From positions 1,038,501 through 1,102,500 of the forward strand of contig NZ_JAUSZF010000001.1 in the NCBI RefSeq assembly GCF_030817315.1: a DNA stretch of 64,000 nucleotides, given 5' to 3'. Shown here in pieces: positions 39,622 through 50,203 of this stretch (the stretch's first letter is position 1; each line of letters starts with the position of its first letter). The notes beneath the pieces were generated by a model. That model was not told the DNA's origin. It saw nothing but the letters and a program-made list of their open reading frames with translations, and did no database searches. Made by a program: the position numbers and the translations under genes. The DNA comes from Sphingomonas faeni (lineage in GTDB: Bacteria > Pseudomonadota > Alphaproteobacteria > Sphingomonadales > Sphingomonadaceae).

Positions 39622-40866
39622 ATGCGTATCCGTACCCTCCCCACCGCGCTTGCCGGCGCCGCTTTGCTGCTCAGCGGCGGAGCCGTGCTCGCGCAGATCG
39701 AGGGCGGCAGCCGAGGCGCAGCCCCGGTCGACAGCGGCAGCGCCTACGAGGTGAGCGGCGTCACGGTCGACGTAGCCGGCAAGACCGCGGACGCCGCGCG
39801 CTACAGCGGCTGGCGGCTCGCACAACGGAAAGCCTGGGTACAATTGTCGAACCGTCTCGGCGGCGGTGGTGGCCTCGTCTCCGACGGCACGCTCGATTCG
39901 CTGGTCTCCGGGATCGTCGTCGAGAACGAACAGATCGGCCCGCAGCGGTACATCGCCAAGCTCGGCGTCTTGTTCGATCGCACCCGCGCCGGATCGATCC
40001 TCGGCATCTCGACCTATGCCGATCGCTCGCAGCCCATGCTCGTCATCCCGATCCAATATTCGGGCGGCGTCGGCCAGGCGTTCGAGCAGAGCACGCAGTG
40101 GCAGCAGGCCTGGGCGCGCTATCGCACCGGCAACAGCAGCATCGACTATGTCCGCCCGTCCGGCTCGGGCCCCGATGCACTCCTGCTCAACGCCGGCCAG
40201 ACGCAGCGCCCCGGCCGAGGCTGGTGGCGGACGATCCTCGACCAATATGGCGCGAGCGACGTGTTGAGCCCGGTGGTGAAGCTCTATCGCCAATGGCCTG
40301 GTGGCCCGGTGATCGGCGTGTTCGAAGCGCGTCACGGCCCCGACAACGACCTGATCGGACGGTTCACGCTCCGTGTGGGAACGTCCGACGGCCTGCCGCA
40401 ATTGCTCGACACCGGCGTGAAGCGGATCGACGACCTGTACCAACAGGCGCGCCGCAACGGTTCGCTCCGCGTAGACTACAGCCTGTCGCCGCCGCCGGAG
40501 CCCGAAGCCCCGGTCATTGACGACCTGCCAACCGATGAGACCGCAGACGCCAATACCGCGGTCCTGACCGGTGGTGCCGGCAGCTCGATCACGGTCCAGT
40601 TCGACACGCCCGCCGCCAACGCCGTGTCCTCGACCGAGGCTGCCCTCCGCGCCATCCCCGGAGTCCGCTCGGCGGCGACGACCAGCCTCGCGCTCGGCGG
40701 CGTCTCGCTGATGCGGGTCGCCTATGACGGTGATCCGGCGGCGCTCAAGACCGCGCTCGAAGCCCGCGGTTACCAAGTCTTCGGTTCCGGCCAGACGATC
40801 CGCATCCGCCGGGTTTCCCAACTTCTTCCGCCGGATCTACCCGCGGACAACGTGACGACAGGGTGA
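39622..40866 (+). CDS. DUF2066 domain-containing periplasmic protein
   Basis: A 414-residue protein with a signal peptide ([22 protein letters not shown]). The N-terminal about 100 residues after it match DUF2066 ([20 protein letters not shown], then [10 protein letters not shown]), and the long remainder is less conserved. The role is unknown. Its conserved neighbourhood, between purM and the hda-like gene, is shared by many alphaproteobacteria. The frame opens upstream at 39523, but ATG 39622 gives the signal peptide. Confidence 0.85.
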   Translation: MRIRTLPTALAGAALLLSGGAVLAQIEGGSRGAAPVDSGSAYEVSGVTVDVAGKTADAARYSGWRLAQRKAWVQLSNRLGGGGGLVSDGTLDSLVSGIVVENEQIGPQRYIAKLGVLFDRTRAGSILGISTYADRSQPMLVIPIQYSGGVGQAFEQSTQWQQAWARYRTGNSSIDYVRPSGSGPDALLLNAGQTQRPGRGWWRTILDQYGASDVLSPVVKLYRQWPGGPVIGVFEARHGPDNDLIGRFTLRVGTSDGLPQLLDTGVKRIDDLYQQARRNGSLRVDYSLSPPPEPEAPVIDDLPTDETADANTAVLTGGAGSSITVQFDTPAANAVSSTEAALRAIPGVRSAATTSLALGGVSLMRVAYDGDPAALKTALEARGYQVFGSGQTIRIRRVSQLLPPDLPADNVTTG

Positions 40867-41522
40867 GCGCGACCAAGATGACTCAAATCGCGCTGCCACT
40901 CGGGTGGCCGGCGGACCCTCGCGACGACGCCTTCCTGGTTACCCCATCGAACTCGCGGGCGGTCCACACGCTGGAGCATACCGCCACCTGGCCCGTCATG
41001 ACTGCCATCCTCACCGGCCCGCGCAAGTCGGGTCGCAGCCTGCTCGCGCGGATCTTCGCGGCGAAGAGCGGCGGCACGATCATCGACGATGCCGAACGTG
41101 TGCCGGAGGCGCAACTGTTCCACGCCTGGAACCGCGCGCAGGAGGAGCACAAGCCGCTGCTGATCGTCGCCGACGCCGCGCCGCCCGAATGGAAGGTCAA
41201 GCTCCCCGATCTCCGCTCGCGCTTAGCCGCCAGCCCGATCGCGGCGATCGGCGCGCCTGACGACGAGCTTATGCGGCTATTACTGGCGCACCTTTTCGAG
41301 CGCCGCAGCCTCGATGCGCGGCCCGATCTGATCGACTGGCTCGCGACCAGAATCGAGCGCAGTCATATTACCGTAACGCGAACCGTCGATGCGCTCGATC
41401 AGGAGGCGATGGAACGTCGCAAGCGCTTGTCCATTCCTCTAGCACGAACCACACTGACCGAGGCCGGTCTGATCCTCCGGCCGCAGCTCGCTCTCGACCT
41501 CCCGCTCTTTACCCCACCATAA
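40863..41522 (+). CDS. Hda-like DnaA-homologous protein
   Basis: A homologue of the AAA+ part of DnaA. In E. coli, Hda with the clamp stimulates ATP hydrolysis by DnaA and so limits re-initiation. The N-terminal MTQIALPLGWP resembles the Hda clamp-binding motif (Q-x-x-L-x-L-P-like). The P-loop region reads GPRKSGRSLLARIF, with Arg where Walker A has Lys. The C-terminal segment SHITVTRTVDALDQEAMERR fits Hda. GTG 40863 overlaps DUF2066 as GTGA; ATG 40878 is the alternative start. It precedes ppk as in other alphaproteobacteria. Confidence 0.8.
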   Translation: MSATKMTQIALPLGWPADPRDDAFLVTPSNSRAVHTLEHTATWPVMTAILTGPRKSGRSLLARIFAAKSGGTIIDDAERVPEAQLFHAWNRAQEEHKPLLIVADAAPPEWKVKLPDLRSRLAASPIAAIGAPDDELMRLLLAHLFERRSLDARPDLIDWLATRIERSHITVTRTVDALDQEAMERRKRLSIPLARTTLTEAGLILRPQLALDLPLFTPP

Positions 41523-41539
41523 GACCCCCAAGAGGCCCG

Positions 41540-43705
41540 ATGAACCGTCCAGCACATATCGTCCGCCAATCGGAAGACGACGACGATCCCATCGGCGCAC
41601 AGCCGAACGACCGGTTCTTCAACCGTGAGCTCTCCTGGCTCGCGTTCAACCGTCGTGTGCTGGAGGAGGCATGCAACCCCGCGCATCCGCTGCTCGAGCG
41701 GCTCCGCTTCCTGTCGATCTCGGGCTCGAACCTCGACGAGTTTTTCATGGTCCGTGTCGCCGGCTTGAAAGGCCAGCAGACACAGGATGTCGATCGGCGC
41801 TCGGCGGACGGGCTCACCGCAGGCCAGCAGTTGACGGCGATCGTCCGCGAAGCCGACGCGCTGATGGCAAGTCAGCAGGCGGTATGGGGCGATCTCCGCG
41901 TGCTGCTCGACGACGCGGGGCTGTTCGTCCTTCGCCGCGAAGCCATCGAAGGCGAGGCCGACGAGTGGCTCGAAACGCATTTCCGTGACCAGATCTTCCC
42001 GATCTTGACCCCGCAGGCGCTCGACCCCGCGCATCCCTTCCCGTTCATCCCGAACCGCGGCCTGTCGGTGATCTTCGACCTCGTCCGCATCTCGGACAAC
42101 GAGCCGGTTCGCGAACTCGTCATGCTCCCGCACACGATGACGCGCTTCATCCGCCTGCCCGGCGAGCCGGCGCGCTATATCGCGGTCGAGACGCTGCTGA
42201 AGCGGTTCGCACCCGTTCTATTCCCCGGCTACGAAGTCCTCGCCGCTGCCAGTTTCCGCGTGCTGCGCGACAGCGACATGGAGATCGAGGAGGAAGCCGA
42301 GGACCTCGTCCGCTACTTCGCCAACGCGATCAAGCGCCGCCGCCGTGGCCGGGTGATCCGGCTCGAACTCGAAACCGGGATTCCCGACGTGCTCGCCGCG
42401 GTCCTCAAGGACGAACTCGGCGGCGCCGACGCGATCATCACCGAGAGCGGCAACCTGCTCGGCATCGTCGACCTCGACGGACTGGTCGACGAGGACCGCC
42501 CCGACCTCAAGTTCCCGCCCTTCACGCCACGATTTCCCGAGCGGATCCGCGAATTCGGCGGCGATTGCTTTGCGGCGATCAAGGCCAAGGACATCGTCGT
42601 CCACCACCCGTACGAGACGTTCGAAGTGGTGCTCGCCTTCCTCAAACAGGCGGCGAACGATCCGGATGTGGTGGCGATCAAGCAGACGCTCTACCGCGCC
42701 GGCAAACAGCCCGCGGTCATCAACGCGCTGATCACCGCAGCCGAGGCGGGCAAGTCGGTCACCGCAGTCGTCGAGCTGAAGGCGCGGTTCGACGAAGAGC
42801 AGAACATGGTCTGGGCCTCCGCACTGGAGCGCGCGGGCGTACAGGTCGTCTACGGCTTCATCGATTGGAAGACGCACGCGAAGGTCTCGCTGGTCGTCCG
42901 CCGCGAAGGCCAGGCGTTCCGCACCTACTGCCATTTCGGCACCGGCAATTATCACCCGGTCACCGCCAAGATCTACACCGACCTCAGCTTCTTCACCGCC
43001 GACGCCGCGGTCGGGCGCGATGCGGCGCAGATGTTCAACTACATCACGGGGTACGTCGAACCCACCGACATGGCGCGCGTCAGCCTGAGCCCGCGTGACC
43101 TCCGCCAGAACCTGATGAACCTGATCGACGTCGAGATCGCCAACGCGCGCGCCGGCAAGCCCGCCGGCGTCTGGGCGAAGATGAACTCGCTGGTCGACCC
43201 TGCGGTGATCGAGAAGCTCTACGAAGCGAGCGGGGCAGGGGTCGAGATCGACCTCATCATCCGCGGCATCTGCTGCCTGCGCCCTGGCGTGCCGGGGTTG
43301 TCCGAGACGATCCGGGTGAAATCGGTGATCGGCCGGTTTTTGGAGCACAGCCGGATCTGGGCATTCGGTAACGGCAAGGCGCTCCCCAACGACGGCGCTA
43401 AGCTATTCATTTCGTCGGCCGACTGGATGCCGCGGAATTTCGACCGCCGCGTCGAATACATGCTGCCGATCCTCAACCCGACCGTCCACGACCAGATCCT
43501 CGATCAGGTGATGGTCGCGAACCTGATCGACAACGAGCAGAGTTGGGAGCTAGGCCCCGACGGCGAATATAGCCGCGTCGATCCCGGCGACCGCCCGTTC
43601 AACCTGCATCGGTATTTCATGACCAACCCGTCTCTCTCCGGCCGCGGCGCCTCGCTCGCGACCAGCAACGCCGTGCCGACTCTGTCGCTTCGGCGAAAAC
43701 GATGA
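41540..43705 (+). CDS. ppk1: Polyphosphate kinase 1
   Basis: Makes inorganic polyphosphate from ATP, reversibly. The 721-residue length fits PPK1. The N-terminus has FFNRELSWLAFNRRVLEEA. The catalytic phosphorylated His465 lies in CHFGTGNYHPVTA, and the conserved EGVQ-like helix is represented by FKQ-rich and FDEEQNMVWA segments. The C-terminal SADWMPRNFDRRVEYMLPI is typical. RBS AAGAGG precedes the ATG. It overlaps ppx by four bases. Confidence 0.97.
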   Translation: MNRPAHIVRQSEDDDDPIGAQPNDRFFNRELSWLAFNRRVLEEACNPAHPLLERLRFLSISGSNLDEFFMVRVAGLKGQQTQDVDRRSADGLTAGQQLTAIVREADALMASQQAVWGDLRVLLDDAGLFVLRREAIEGEADEWLETHFRDQIFPILTPQALDPAHPFPFIPNRGLSVIFDLVRISDNEPVRELVMLPHTMTRFIRLPGEPARYIAVETLLKRFAPVLFPGYEVLAAASFRVLRDSDMEIEEEAEDLVRYFANAIKRRRRGRVIRLELETGIPDVLAAVLKDELGGADAIITESGNLLGIVDLDGLVDEDRPDLKFPPFTPRFPERIREFGGDCFAAIKAKDIVVHHPYETFEVVLAFLKQAANDPDVVAIKQTLYRAGKQPAVINALITAAEAGKSVTAVVELKARFDEEQNMVWASALERAGVQVVYGFIDWKTHAKVSLVVRREGQAFRTYCHFGTGNYHPVTAKIYTDLSFFTADAAVGRDAAQMFNYITGYVEPTDMARVSLSPRDLRQNLMNLIDVEIANARAGKPAGVWAKMNSLVDPAVIEKLYEASGAGVEIDLIIRGICCLRPGVPGLSETIRVKSVIGRFLEHSRIWAFGNGKALPNDGAKLFISSADWMPRNFDRRVEYMLPILNPTVHDQILDQVMVANLIDNEQSWELGPDGEYSRVDPGDRPFNLHRYFMTNPSLSGRGASLATSNAVPTLSLRRKR

Positions 43706-45213
43706 GCGTCACGAATATCCTGTTCGGCAATTCCACGCCCAAGGCCGAGACCGACGATCACCCGCGTACGGGGATCATCGACATCGGCTCGAACTCGATC
43801 CGGCTGGTCGTGTATCAGGGCCCGCCGCGTCTTCCCGCGATCCGCTTCAACGAGAAGGTTCTGGCCGGGCTCGGACGCGGACTTGCCGCGACCGGTGCGA
43901 TCGAGAAGTCGGCGTTGAAGACGGCACGCGTCGCCCTCGCGCGCTTCGCTGCGGTGGCGAAGGAAATGGAGTGCTCGACGCTCCGTACGGTCGCCACGGC
44001 GGCGGTACGCGATGCGAAGAACGGAGGCGAACTCATTGCAGCCGCTGAACAACTCGGCCTGAAGGTCGAGACTCTGTCCGGCGAACAGGAGGCCAGCGCA
44101 GCCGGCTATGGCGTCCTCTCCGCGATCCCCGAAGCAGACGGCATCGTCGGCGATCTCGGCGGCGGCAGTCTGGAACTCGTCCGCGTCCGCCGCGGCAAGA
44201 TCGAGGACCGCGTCTCGTTTCCGCTCGGCGTCCTGCGAATCGGTCCGATCCGGGCGAAGCGCGGCAAGGTGCTCGCCCGCTACGTGGCGCGTCTGGTGCG
44301 CGAGGCCGGCTGGACCGCGAAAGGGCAGGGGCTTCCGCTCTATCTCGTCGGCGGGTCGTGGCGGGCGCTGGCGCGGCTCGACATGGAGTTGTCGGATTAT
44401 CCGCTGCCGATCATCCACCAATATTCGATGTCCGCGGCAACGGTCACGCGCCTGAGCCGGACCATCCCACAACTGTCCAAGCCGCGCCTGAAGGCGATCC
44501 CGGGCCTGTCGTCGGGCCGCACGGCAACGCTCGCCGACGCCGCAGCGCTTCTCGGCGTGTTGATGCGGCAACTCGGTAGCCGGACCACGGTCGTGTCCGC
44601 CTACGGCCTGCGCGAAGGCCTTCTCTACGAGCACCTCAAGCCCGCAGACCGCGCGCTCGATCCGCTCATCGTCGCCGCGCGCGAAGAGGGACGCCTCCTC
44701 GGCCGCTTCCCCGAGCACGGCGACCTTCTCGACCGCTGGATTGCGCCGCTGTTCGCAACCGAGCTGCCGGCAATGGCCCGCATTCGCCACACGGCATGCC
44801 TCCTCGCCGACGTAGGCTGGCGCGCCAACCCCGAGTTCCGCGCCGAACGTGGCGTAGAGGTCGCGCTGCACGGCAATTGGGTCGCGATCGACGCGCCCGG
44901 GCGGGGAATGTTGGCGCAAGCCCTCTACACGAGCCTCGGTGGCGACTTGGCGGCGGCAGATCCTGTCGGACGGCTGGCACCGCCGGCGGCAGTGAAGAGC
45001 GCGACCGCCTGGGGCTTGGCAATGCGCCTGGGCCAGCGAATGAGCGGCGGCCTCGCAGGACCCCTCAAACGCTCAAGCCTCGCCGACGACGGCGTGTCGC
45101 TCACGCTGACGTTGCGCTCGGACGATCGCGGGCTTTACGGAGAAGCGGTGGAACGGCGCCATGCCGCCCTCGCGGCTGCCCTGAGCCGCAGGCCGTTGCT
45201 AGCTCTCGCCTAG
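43702..45213 (+). CDS. ppx: Exopolyphosphatase (Ppx/GppA family)
   Basis: Hydrolyses polyphosphate, or pppGpp in the GppA branch. The 503-residue protein has the Ppx/GppA ATPase-like core with GIIDIGSNSIRLVVYQG and VATAAVRDAKNGGE, then GDLGGGSLELV. A C-terminal HD-like helical region follows, with ARIRHTACLLADVGW. The ATGA overlap with ppk1 pairs the making and breaking of polyphosphate in one operon. Ppx and GppA cannot be separated by sequence alone; context favours Ppx. Confidence 0.93.
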   Translation: MSVTNILFGNSTPKAETDDHPRTGIIDIGSNSIRLVVYQGPPRLPAIRFNEKVLAGLGRGLAATGAIEKSALKTARVALARFAAVAKEMECSTLRTVATAAVRDAKNGGELIAAAEQLGLKVETLSGEQEASAAGYGVLSAIPEADGIVGDLGGGSLELVRVRRGKIEDRVSFPLGVLRIGPIRAKRGKVLARYVARLVREAGWTAKGQGLPLYLVGGSWRALARLDMELSDYPLPIIHQYSMSAATVTRLSRTIPQLSKPRLKAIPGLSSGRTATLADAAALLGVLMRQLGSRTTVVSAYGLREGLLYEHLKPADRALDPLIVAAREEGRLLGRFPEHGDLLDRWIAPLFATELPAMARIRHTACLLADVGWRANPEFRAERGVEVALHGNWVAIDAPGRGMLAQALYTSLGGDLAAADPVGRLAPPAAVKSATAWGLAMRLGQRMSGGLAGPLKRSSLADDGVSLTLTLRSDDRGLYGEAVERRHAALAAALSRRPLLALA

Positions 45214-45244
45214 ATCCCCCCCGGAAGGGGGCGGATCAAAGCGA

Positions 45245-45541
45245 TCAGGCGCAGGTAAACCGTTCGATCCGGCCCTTGGCATCGACATAAACGTTCAGTC
45301 GGTCGGACCGGAAGTCCATCGTGACGGCCGTGTTCGGCGCGATCCACCGGAGCGTACGCGCACCCGACCACGTCTGCATGACGTCCGCCCGAGCATCGCT
45401 GGCCCGCTTCCCGACCAGATCGCCCAGAGCGTCCGCGTTGCAGGCGGCCGCGACCGGCGGATCGGCAGGCGTCTCGCCCCGCATCTCGACCGGCGTACAC
45501 GCGGCCGATGCCAGTAACGCCACAACCATGACGACCCTCAT
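45245..45541 (-). CDS. I78-type peptidase-inhibitor-like lipoprotein
   Basis: A 98-residue protein with a lipoprotein signal (VVALLASAACTP), then a domain matching the I78 inhibitor family: ACNADALGDLVGKRASDARA, SGARTLRWIAPNTAVTMDF and DRLNVYVDAKGRIERFTCA. The two Cys residues may form a disulfide. It is probably a periplasmic or outer-membrane protein. The ATG overlaps the stop of rnd as ATGA. Inhibition of a protease is a family-level inference. Confidence 0.85.
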   Translation of the reverse strand: MRVVMVVALLASAACTPVEMRGETPADPPVAAACNADALGDLVGKRASDARADVMQTWSGARTLRWIAPNTAVTMDFRSDRLNVYVDAKGRIERFTCA

Positions 45542-46716
45542 GCGGCATCCTCCGTACGCGTCATCTTCAGTTTGCCGCCGATGACCGCAAACGCGAGCCG
45601 CCCCTCGACCAGATCGAGCGCATCGCGCCCGAACTGATCGAACCGCCAGCCCTCCAGCATCGGCAACCCGGTACGAACCCCGGCTGCCAAAGCCTCCAGT
45701 TCATCGGTCCGAGCGAGAAGTTTCGACGCAACATCGATGTCGCGCGACCGGATCTTCAACAGCAGCTTGAGCAGGTCCGCGACCAGCGAGCCCTCCTTGC
45801 CAAGCCCCGGCTTGCGATCGTCGCGGGGCGGCAGTTCGTCCTCGCCAAGCGGTTGCGCACCCTCGATCGCGGCCATCAGACGTCCGCCGATGTCGTTGCC
45901 GGCCCAGGTCGCCGACAGCCCGCGCACGCGCGCCAGATCCGCCTGCTTGCGCGGCGGATGCCCCGCCATGTCGCCCAGCGTCTCGTCCTTGACGATCCGC
46001 CCGCGCGGCAGGTCCTTCGCCTGCGCCTCAAGCTCACGCCACCGCGCCAGCGCCTTAAGCCGCCCCAGCACGTCAGGCTTGCGCCCCGAGATCCGCACGC
46101 GCTTCCACGCCAGATCCGGATCGTTCGCGTAATTGGCGATATCGCCGAGCCGCTCCATCTCCTGATCGAGCCACACCCCGCGCCCCGTTTTCCGCAACCG
46201 CTCCAGCATCTTCGGGAAAATCTTCGAGAGATGCGTCACGTCGCCGATCGCATATTCGATCTGTCGCGCATCCAGCGGCCGGCGCGCCCAGTCGGTGAAC
46301 CGCGCACCCTTGTCGACCGCGATGCCGAGCCAACTGTCGACGAGGTTAGAATAGCCGATCTGTTCCCCCTGCCCGAGCGCCATGGCCGCGACCTGCGTGT
46401 CGAACAGCGGGAAGGGCGTCTTGCCGGTGAGGTTGTAGACGATCTCGATGTCCTGCCCACCTGCGTGGACGACCTTCAGCACGTCGTGATTCTCGACGAG
46501 CAGGTCGAGCAGCGGCTTCAGGTCGATGCCCGGCGCCATCGGGTCGATCGCCGCGGCTTCCTTGTCGTCGGCGATCTGGATCAGGCAGAGTTCCGGGTAA
46601 TAGGTGCTCTCACGCATGAATTCGGTGTCGACGCACACATAGTCGGCGTCGGCCATTCGAGCGCACAGATTGGCGAGCGTGGCACTGTCGGAGATAAGCG
46701 GGTGGATATGCATCAC
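45538..46716 (-). CDS. rnd: Ribonuclease D
   Basis: A 3'-5' exoribonuclease that matures tRNA 3' ends. The 392-residue protein has the DEDD exonuclease core: VDTEFMRESTYYPELCLIQ, then VVHAGGQDIEIVYNL, then YAIGDVTHLSKIF. A helical HRDC domain follows (RLKALARWRELEAQAKDLPRG). It is divergent from aspS with a short gap, a conserved neighbourhood. ATG 46713 is an adjacent alternative start. Confidence 0.95.
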   Translation of the reverse strand: MMHIHPLISDSATLANLCARMADADYVCVDTEFMRESTYYPELCLIQIADDKEAAAIDPMAPGIDLKPLLDLLVENHDVLKVVHAGGQDIEIVYNLTGKTPFPLFDTQVAAMALGQGEQIGYSNLVDSWLGIAVDKGARFTDWARRPLDARQIEYAIGDVTHLSKIFPKMLERLRKTGRGVWLDQEMERLGDIANYANDPDLAWKRVRISGRKPDVLGRLKALARWRELEAQAKDLPRGRIVKDETLGDMAGHPPRKQADLARVRGLSATWAGNDIGGRLMAAIEGAQPLGEDELPPRDDRKPGLGKEGSLVADLLKLLLKIRSRDIDVASKLLARTDELEALAAGVRTGLPMLEGWRFDQFGRDALDLVEGRLAFAVIGGKLKMTRTEDAA

Positions 46717-46804
46717 GTTTCCATAGCGAGGGTCCGGCGGCTTGACAAAGGCCGGTAGGGAAGGGAAGCGCGAGGCACCTGTTTATCGTCCGAGAAGACC
46801 CATC

Positions 46805-48628
46805 ATGCACGCCTATCGCACCCATAACTGCGCCGCCCTCCGCCCCGAACAGGTCGGCGAAGAGGTTCGCGTCTCCGGCTGGGTCCACAAGAAGCGCGAT
46901 CACGGCGACCTCGTCTTCATCGATCTGCGCGATCACTACGGCATCACGCAGATCGTCACCGACGTCAGCGGCCCGGTTTTCAAGGTCATCGAAGGCCTGA
47001 AGAGCGAAAGCGTCGTCACGATCACCGGCAAGGTCACGGCGCGAGCGCCGGAAGCCGTCAACCCTAACCTGCCCACCGGCGGCATCGAGATCCGCGCGAC
47101 CGCCGCGACCGTCCAGTCGATGGCCGGCGAGCTGCCGATGCCGGTCGCGGGCGAGGCCGAGTATCCTGAGGATATCCGCCTGCGTTATCGCTATCTCGAC
47201 CTCCGCCGCGAGCGGCTCCACGCCAACATCATGCTCCGCAGCCAGGTGATAACATCGCTGCGCAACCGCATGAACTCGCAGGGTTTCACCGAATTCCAGA
47301 CGCCGATCCTGACCGCGTCGTCGCCCGAGGGCGCGCGCGATTACCTCGTGCCGAGCCGCGTCCATCCGGGCAAGTTTTACGCGCTCCCGCAGGCGCCGCA
47401 GATGTTCAAGCAGCTGCTGATGGTCGCCGGCTTCGACCGTTATTTCCAGATCGCACCATGTTTCCGCGACGAGGACGCTCGCGCCGATCGTTCGCCCGGT
47501 GAGTTCTATCAGCTCGATTTCGAGATGAGCTTCGTCACGCAGGACGACGTGTTCGCGGCAATCGAGCCCGTGCTGCACGGCGTGTTCGAGGAATTCGCCG
47601 ACTGGCAGGGCAAGAGTCGTCAGGTCTCGGCATTGCCGTTCAAGCGCATCCCCTACCGCGAATCGATGCTGAAGTACGGCAGCGACAAGCCCGATTTGCG
47701 CAACCCGATCCTGATCCACGACGTCGGCCATCACTTCGTCGATTCGGGGTTCGGCCTGTTCGCCGGGATCATCGCCGGCGGCGACGTGGTCCGCGCGATC
47801 CCCGCGCCGAACACCGCCGACAAGAGCCGCAAATTCTTCACCGACATGAACGACTGGGCGCGCGCCGAGGGTCATGCCGGGCTCGGCTACATCACCCAGA
47901 AGAACGGCGAGCTGGGCGGTCCGATCGCCAAGAACCATGGCGAGGAAGCGACGCGGAAGCTGATCGCCGAGATGGGTCTCGGTCCGAACGATGGCATCTT
48001 CTTCGCCGCCGGCAAGGAACTCCCCGCATCGAAGCTCGCCGGCGCAGCGCGTGCCCGGATCGGTGCCGACTTGGGGCTGATCGACGAGAACCGCTTCGAG
48101 TTCTGCTGGATCGTCGACTTCCCGATGTTCGAATATGACGAGGACGCCAAGAAGGTCGATTTCAGCCACAACCCGTTCTCGATGCCGCAGGGCGAGATGG
48201 AGGCGCTGGAGACGAAGGACCCGCTCGATATCCTGGCGTATCAGTACGATATCGTCTGCAACGGCGTCGAGCTGTCGTCGGGCGCGATCCGGAACCATCG
48301 TCCGGAGATCATGTACAAGGCGTTCGAGATCGCCGGTTATACGCAGGCCGACGTCGACACGAACTTCGCCGGCATGATCAACGCGTTCAAGGTCGGCGCG
48401 CCCCCCCATGGCGGCTCGGCACCGGGTATCGACCGGATGGTCATGCTGCTCGCGGGCGAGCCGAACATCCGCGAGGTTGTGCTGTTCCCGATGAACCAGA
48501 AGGCCGAGGACCTGATGATGGGCGCACCAAGCCCGGTCAGCGCCAAGCAGCTCAAGGAACTCAACATCCGCCTGACGGTCGATGGTCCGAAGGACCCGGC
48601 AAAGGTCGTCGCCCCCAACGCGGGGTGA
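46805..48628 (+). CDS. aspS: Aspartyl-tRNA synthetase
   Basis: Charges tRNA-Asp (often also tRNA-Asn in alphaproteobacteria). The 607-residue product from ATG 46805 starts [19 protein letters not shown], with an N-terminal OB anticodon-binding domain ([20 protein letters not shown]). The class II motifs are [19 protein letters not shown] and the C-terminal [16 protein letters not shown]. The bacterial insertion domain is present in the middle. An upstream in-frame ATG at 46742 is not conserved. Confidence 0.97.
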   Translation: MHAYRTHNCAALRPEQVGEEVRVSGWVHKKRDHGDLVFIDLRDHYGITQIVTDVSGPVFKVIEGLKSESVVTITGKVTARAPEAVNPNLPTGGIEIRATAATVQSMAGELPMPVAGEAEYPEDIRLRYRYLDLRRERLHANIMLRSQVITSLRNRMNSQGFTEFQTPILTASSPEGARDYLVPSRVHPGKFYALPQAPQMFKQLLMVAGFDRYFQIAPCFRDEDARADRSPGEFYQLDFEMSFVTQDDVFAAIEPVLHGVFEEFADWQGKSRQVSALPFKRIPYRESMLKYGSDKPDLRNPILIHDVGHHFVDSGFGLFAGIIAGGDVVRAIPAPNTADKSRKFFTDMNDWARAEGHAGLGYITQKNGELGGPIAKNHGEEATRKLIAEMGLGPNDGIFFAAGKELPASKLAGAARARIGADLGLIDENRFEFCWIVDFPMFEYDEDAKKVDFSHNPFSMPQGEMEALETKDPLDILAYQYDIVCNGVELSSGAIRNHRPEIMYKAFEIAGYTQADVDTNFAGMINAFKVGAPPHGGSAPGIDRMVMLLAGEPNIREVVLFPMNQKAEDLMMGAPSPVSAKQLKELNIRLTVDGPKDPAKVVAPNAG

Positions 48629-48636
48629 TGCAACTG

Positions 48637-48774
48637 TCCCTCGCCCCTACGGGGAGAGGGAAAGAGGCGCGCTTGCGCCGGGAGGGTGAGGGGCGGTTGG
48701 TTTGCGCCAACTTCCCCTCACCCTCCCACCCGCAAGTGCGGCCGGGCCCCTCCCTCTCCCCGAAGGGGCGAGGG
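48637..48774. repeat. Large inverted repeat with nested hairpins downstream of aspS
   Basis: CCCTCGCCCCTACGGGGAGA on the left answers TCTCCCCGAAGGGGCGAGGG on the right; inner blocks GGGAGGGTGAGGGGCGG and CCCCTCACCCTCCC also pair. It lies in a 220-base gap that holds nothing else I can name. Confidence 0.75.
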
Positions 48775-48848
48775 CAGAACGTTAAACACCCCACCGCTTT
48801 CGCCAACCCCACAACCATGCAAATACCCCCACACGATAAGGGGTAGGC

Positions 48849-50203
48849 ATGCTCGAAGATCGGACGACACCGGCCGCACCGCCCACCCTGATCCGCAGCC
48901 TCGGCGTCACCGGCGTCCTGTTCCTCACCCTTTCCGTCGCACCCCCCGCATCATCGGTGTTCGTCATCGTCCCCGGCATGCTCCAGGTCGCGGGAACCGG
49001 CGCAGTCTGGGCAACGCTCATCGCCGGGCTCGTCTGCGTCGCCACCGCCTTCGTCTACGCCGAACTCTCGTCGGCATGGCCGGTCGCAGGCGGCGAGTAT
49101 GTCGCCGTCCAGCAGACGCTCGGACCGATGGCAGGCTTCGTCATGCTCGGCGTCAACGTCTTCAACAACCTGCTCTTCCCACCGGTTGCAGGGCTCGGAG
49201 TCAGCGCGGTGCTCGGCACGCTCATCCCCGGACTCCCGCAGATCCCCATCGCGATCGCCGTCGTCGCAGGATCGACCTTGGTCGCGATCCTTCAGATCCG
49301 GGTCAACGCCTGGCTCACCGGTCTCTTCCTGCTGGTCGAGGTCATTGCAATCGTCGCCGTCGTCTGGCTCGGGCTCGCCGACACGGTCCGCCCGGTCGGC
49401 GACCTCCTGCTCCACCCGGTCATGCCGCAGGCCGGTGCGCTCGTCCCCGCGTCCGCCGCCTCGATCGGCCTCGCCACCTCGATCGCGATCTTCGCGCTCA
49501 ACGGCGGCTACGGCGCGGCGGTGTATTTCGGCGAGGAGATGCTCGACGCCCCCCGGTTGATCGCCCGCGCGATCATGGCGTCGCTCGCGCTCACACTCCT
49601 GTTCGAGGGCATGCCGATCGTCGCCGTCCTCGTCGGCGCCTTCGATCTCCACGCCACACTCACCGCGGAAGACCCATTCGGCCTGCTCGTCGGCTTGCGC
49701 AGTGGGACCGCAATGGCAGACTGGATCTCGGTCGGCGTGGTCGTCGCGATCGTCAACGCGGTGATCGCCTGCATTCTCGCCTGCGCGCGGTTCTTCTACG
49801 GCACTGCGCGCGACGGATCCTGGGGCCGCCCGCTCGACCAGTGGATGGGTTCGGGATCGTCGCGTGCTTCCTGCCGCTCCAGTTATTGCTGGTCCTGAGC
49901 GGCACCGGCCTCGTCGCTATCTATGCCGGCATCTGCGTCGCGGTGATGGTCGGCAGGCGGACCGGCAAGACGAGCCATGCGCCGTACCGGATGCCGCTCT
50001 ACCCGCTGGCGCCGGTCGTGACGTTGCTCGCACTCGGCTATGTCGGCTGGACCAGTTGGCTCGATCTCGAAGAGGGGCGCCCGGGCCTGATCGCGACGGC
50101 CGTGCAGATCGTGGGCTCTGCCTGCTATTATTGTTTCGTTCTGCGCCGACGCGGGCCCTGGAACGTTCTCATCCCGAAACTGGCGACGGAGCGCGATGCA
50201 TGA
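48849..50203 (+). pseudogene. APC superfamily permease, frameshifted (probable internal deletion)
   Basis: The first frame from ATG 48849 encodes about 330 residues of an APC-type amino-acid permease: the opening SLGVTGVLFLTLSVAPPASS, many membrane segments, and the stretch SWGRPLDQWM. It then runs out of frame and stops at 49898. From about 49846 the missing frame resumes with FGIVACFLPLQLLLVLSGTG and continues to the normal C-terminal membrane helices, ending at 50203. Between the pieces, about 20 residues found in relatives appear missing, so an out-of-frame deletion is likelier than a single-base error (inference from family memory). The terminal TGA overlaps the PPK2 start as ATGA. Confidence 0.78.
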
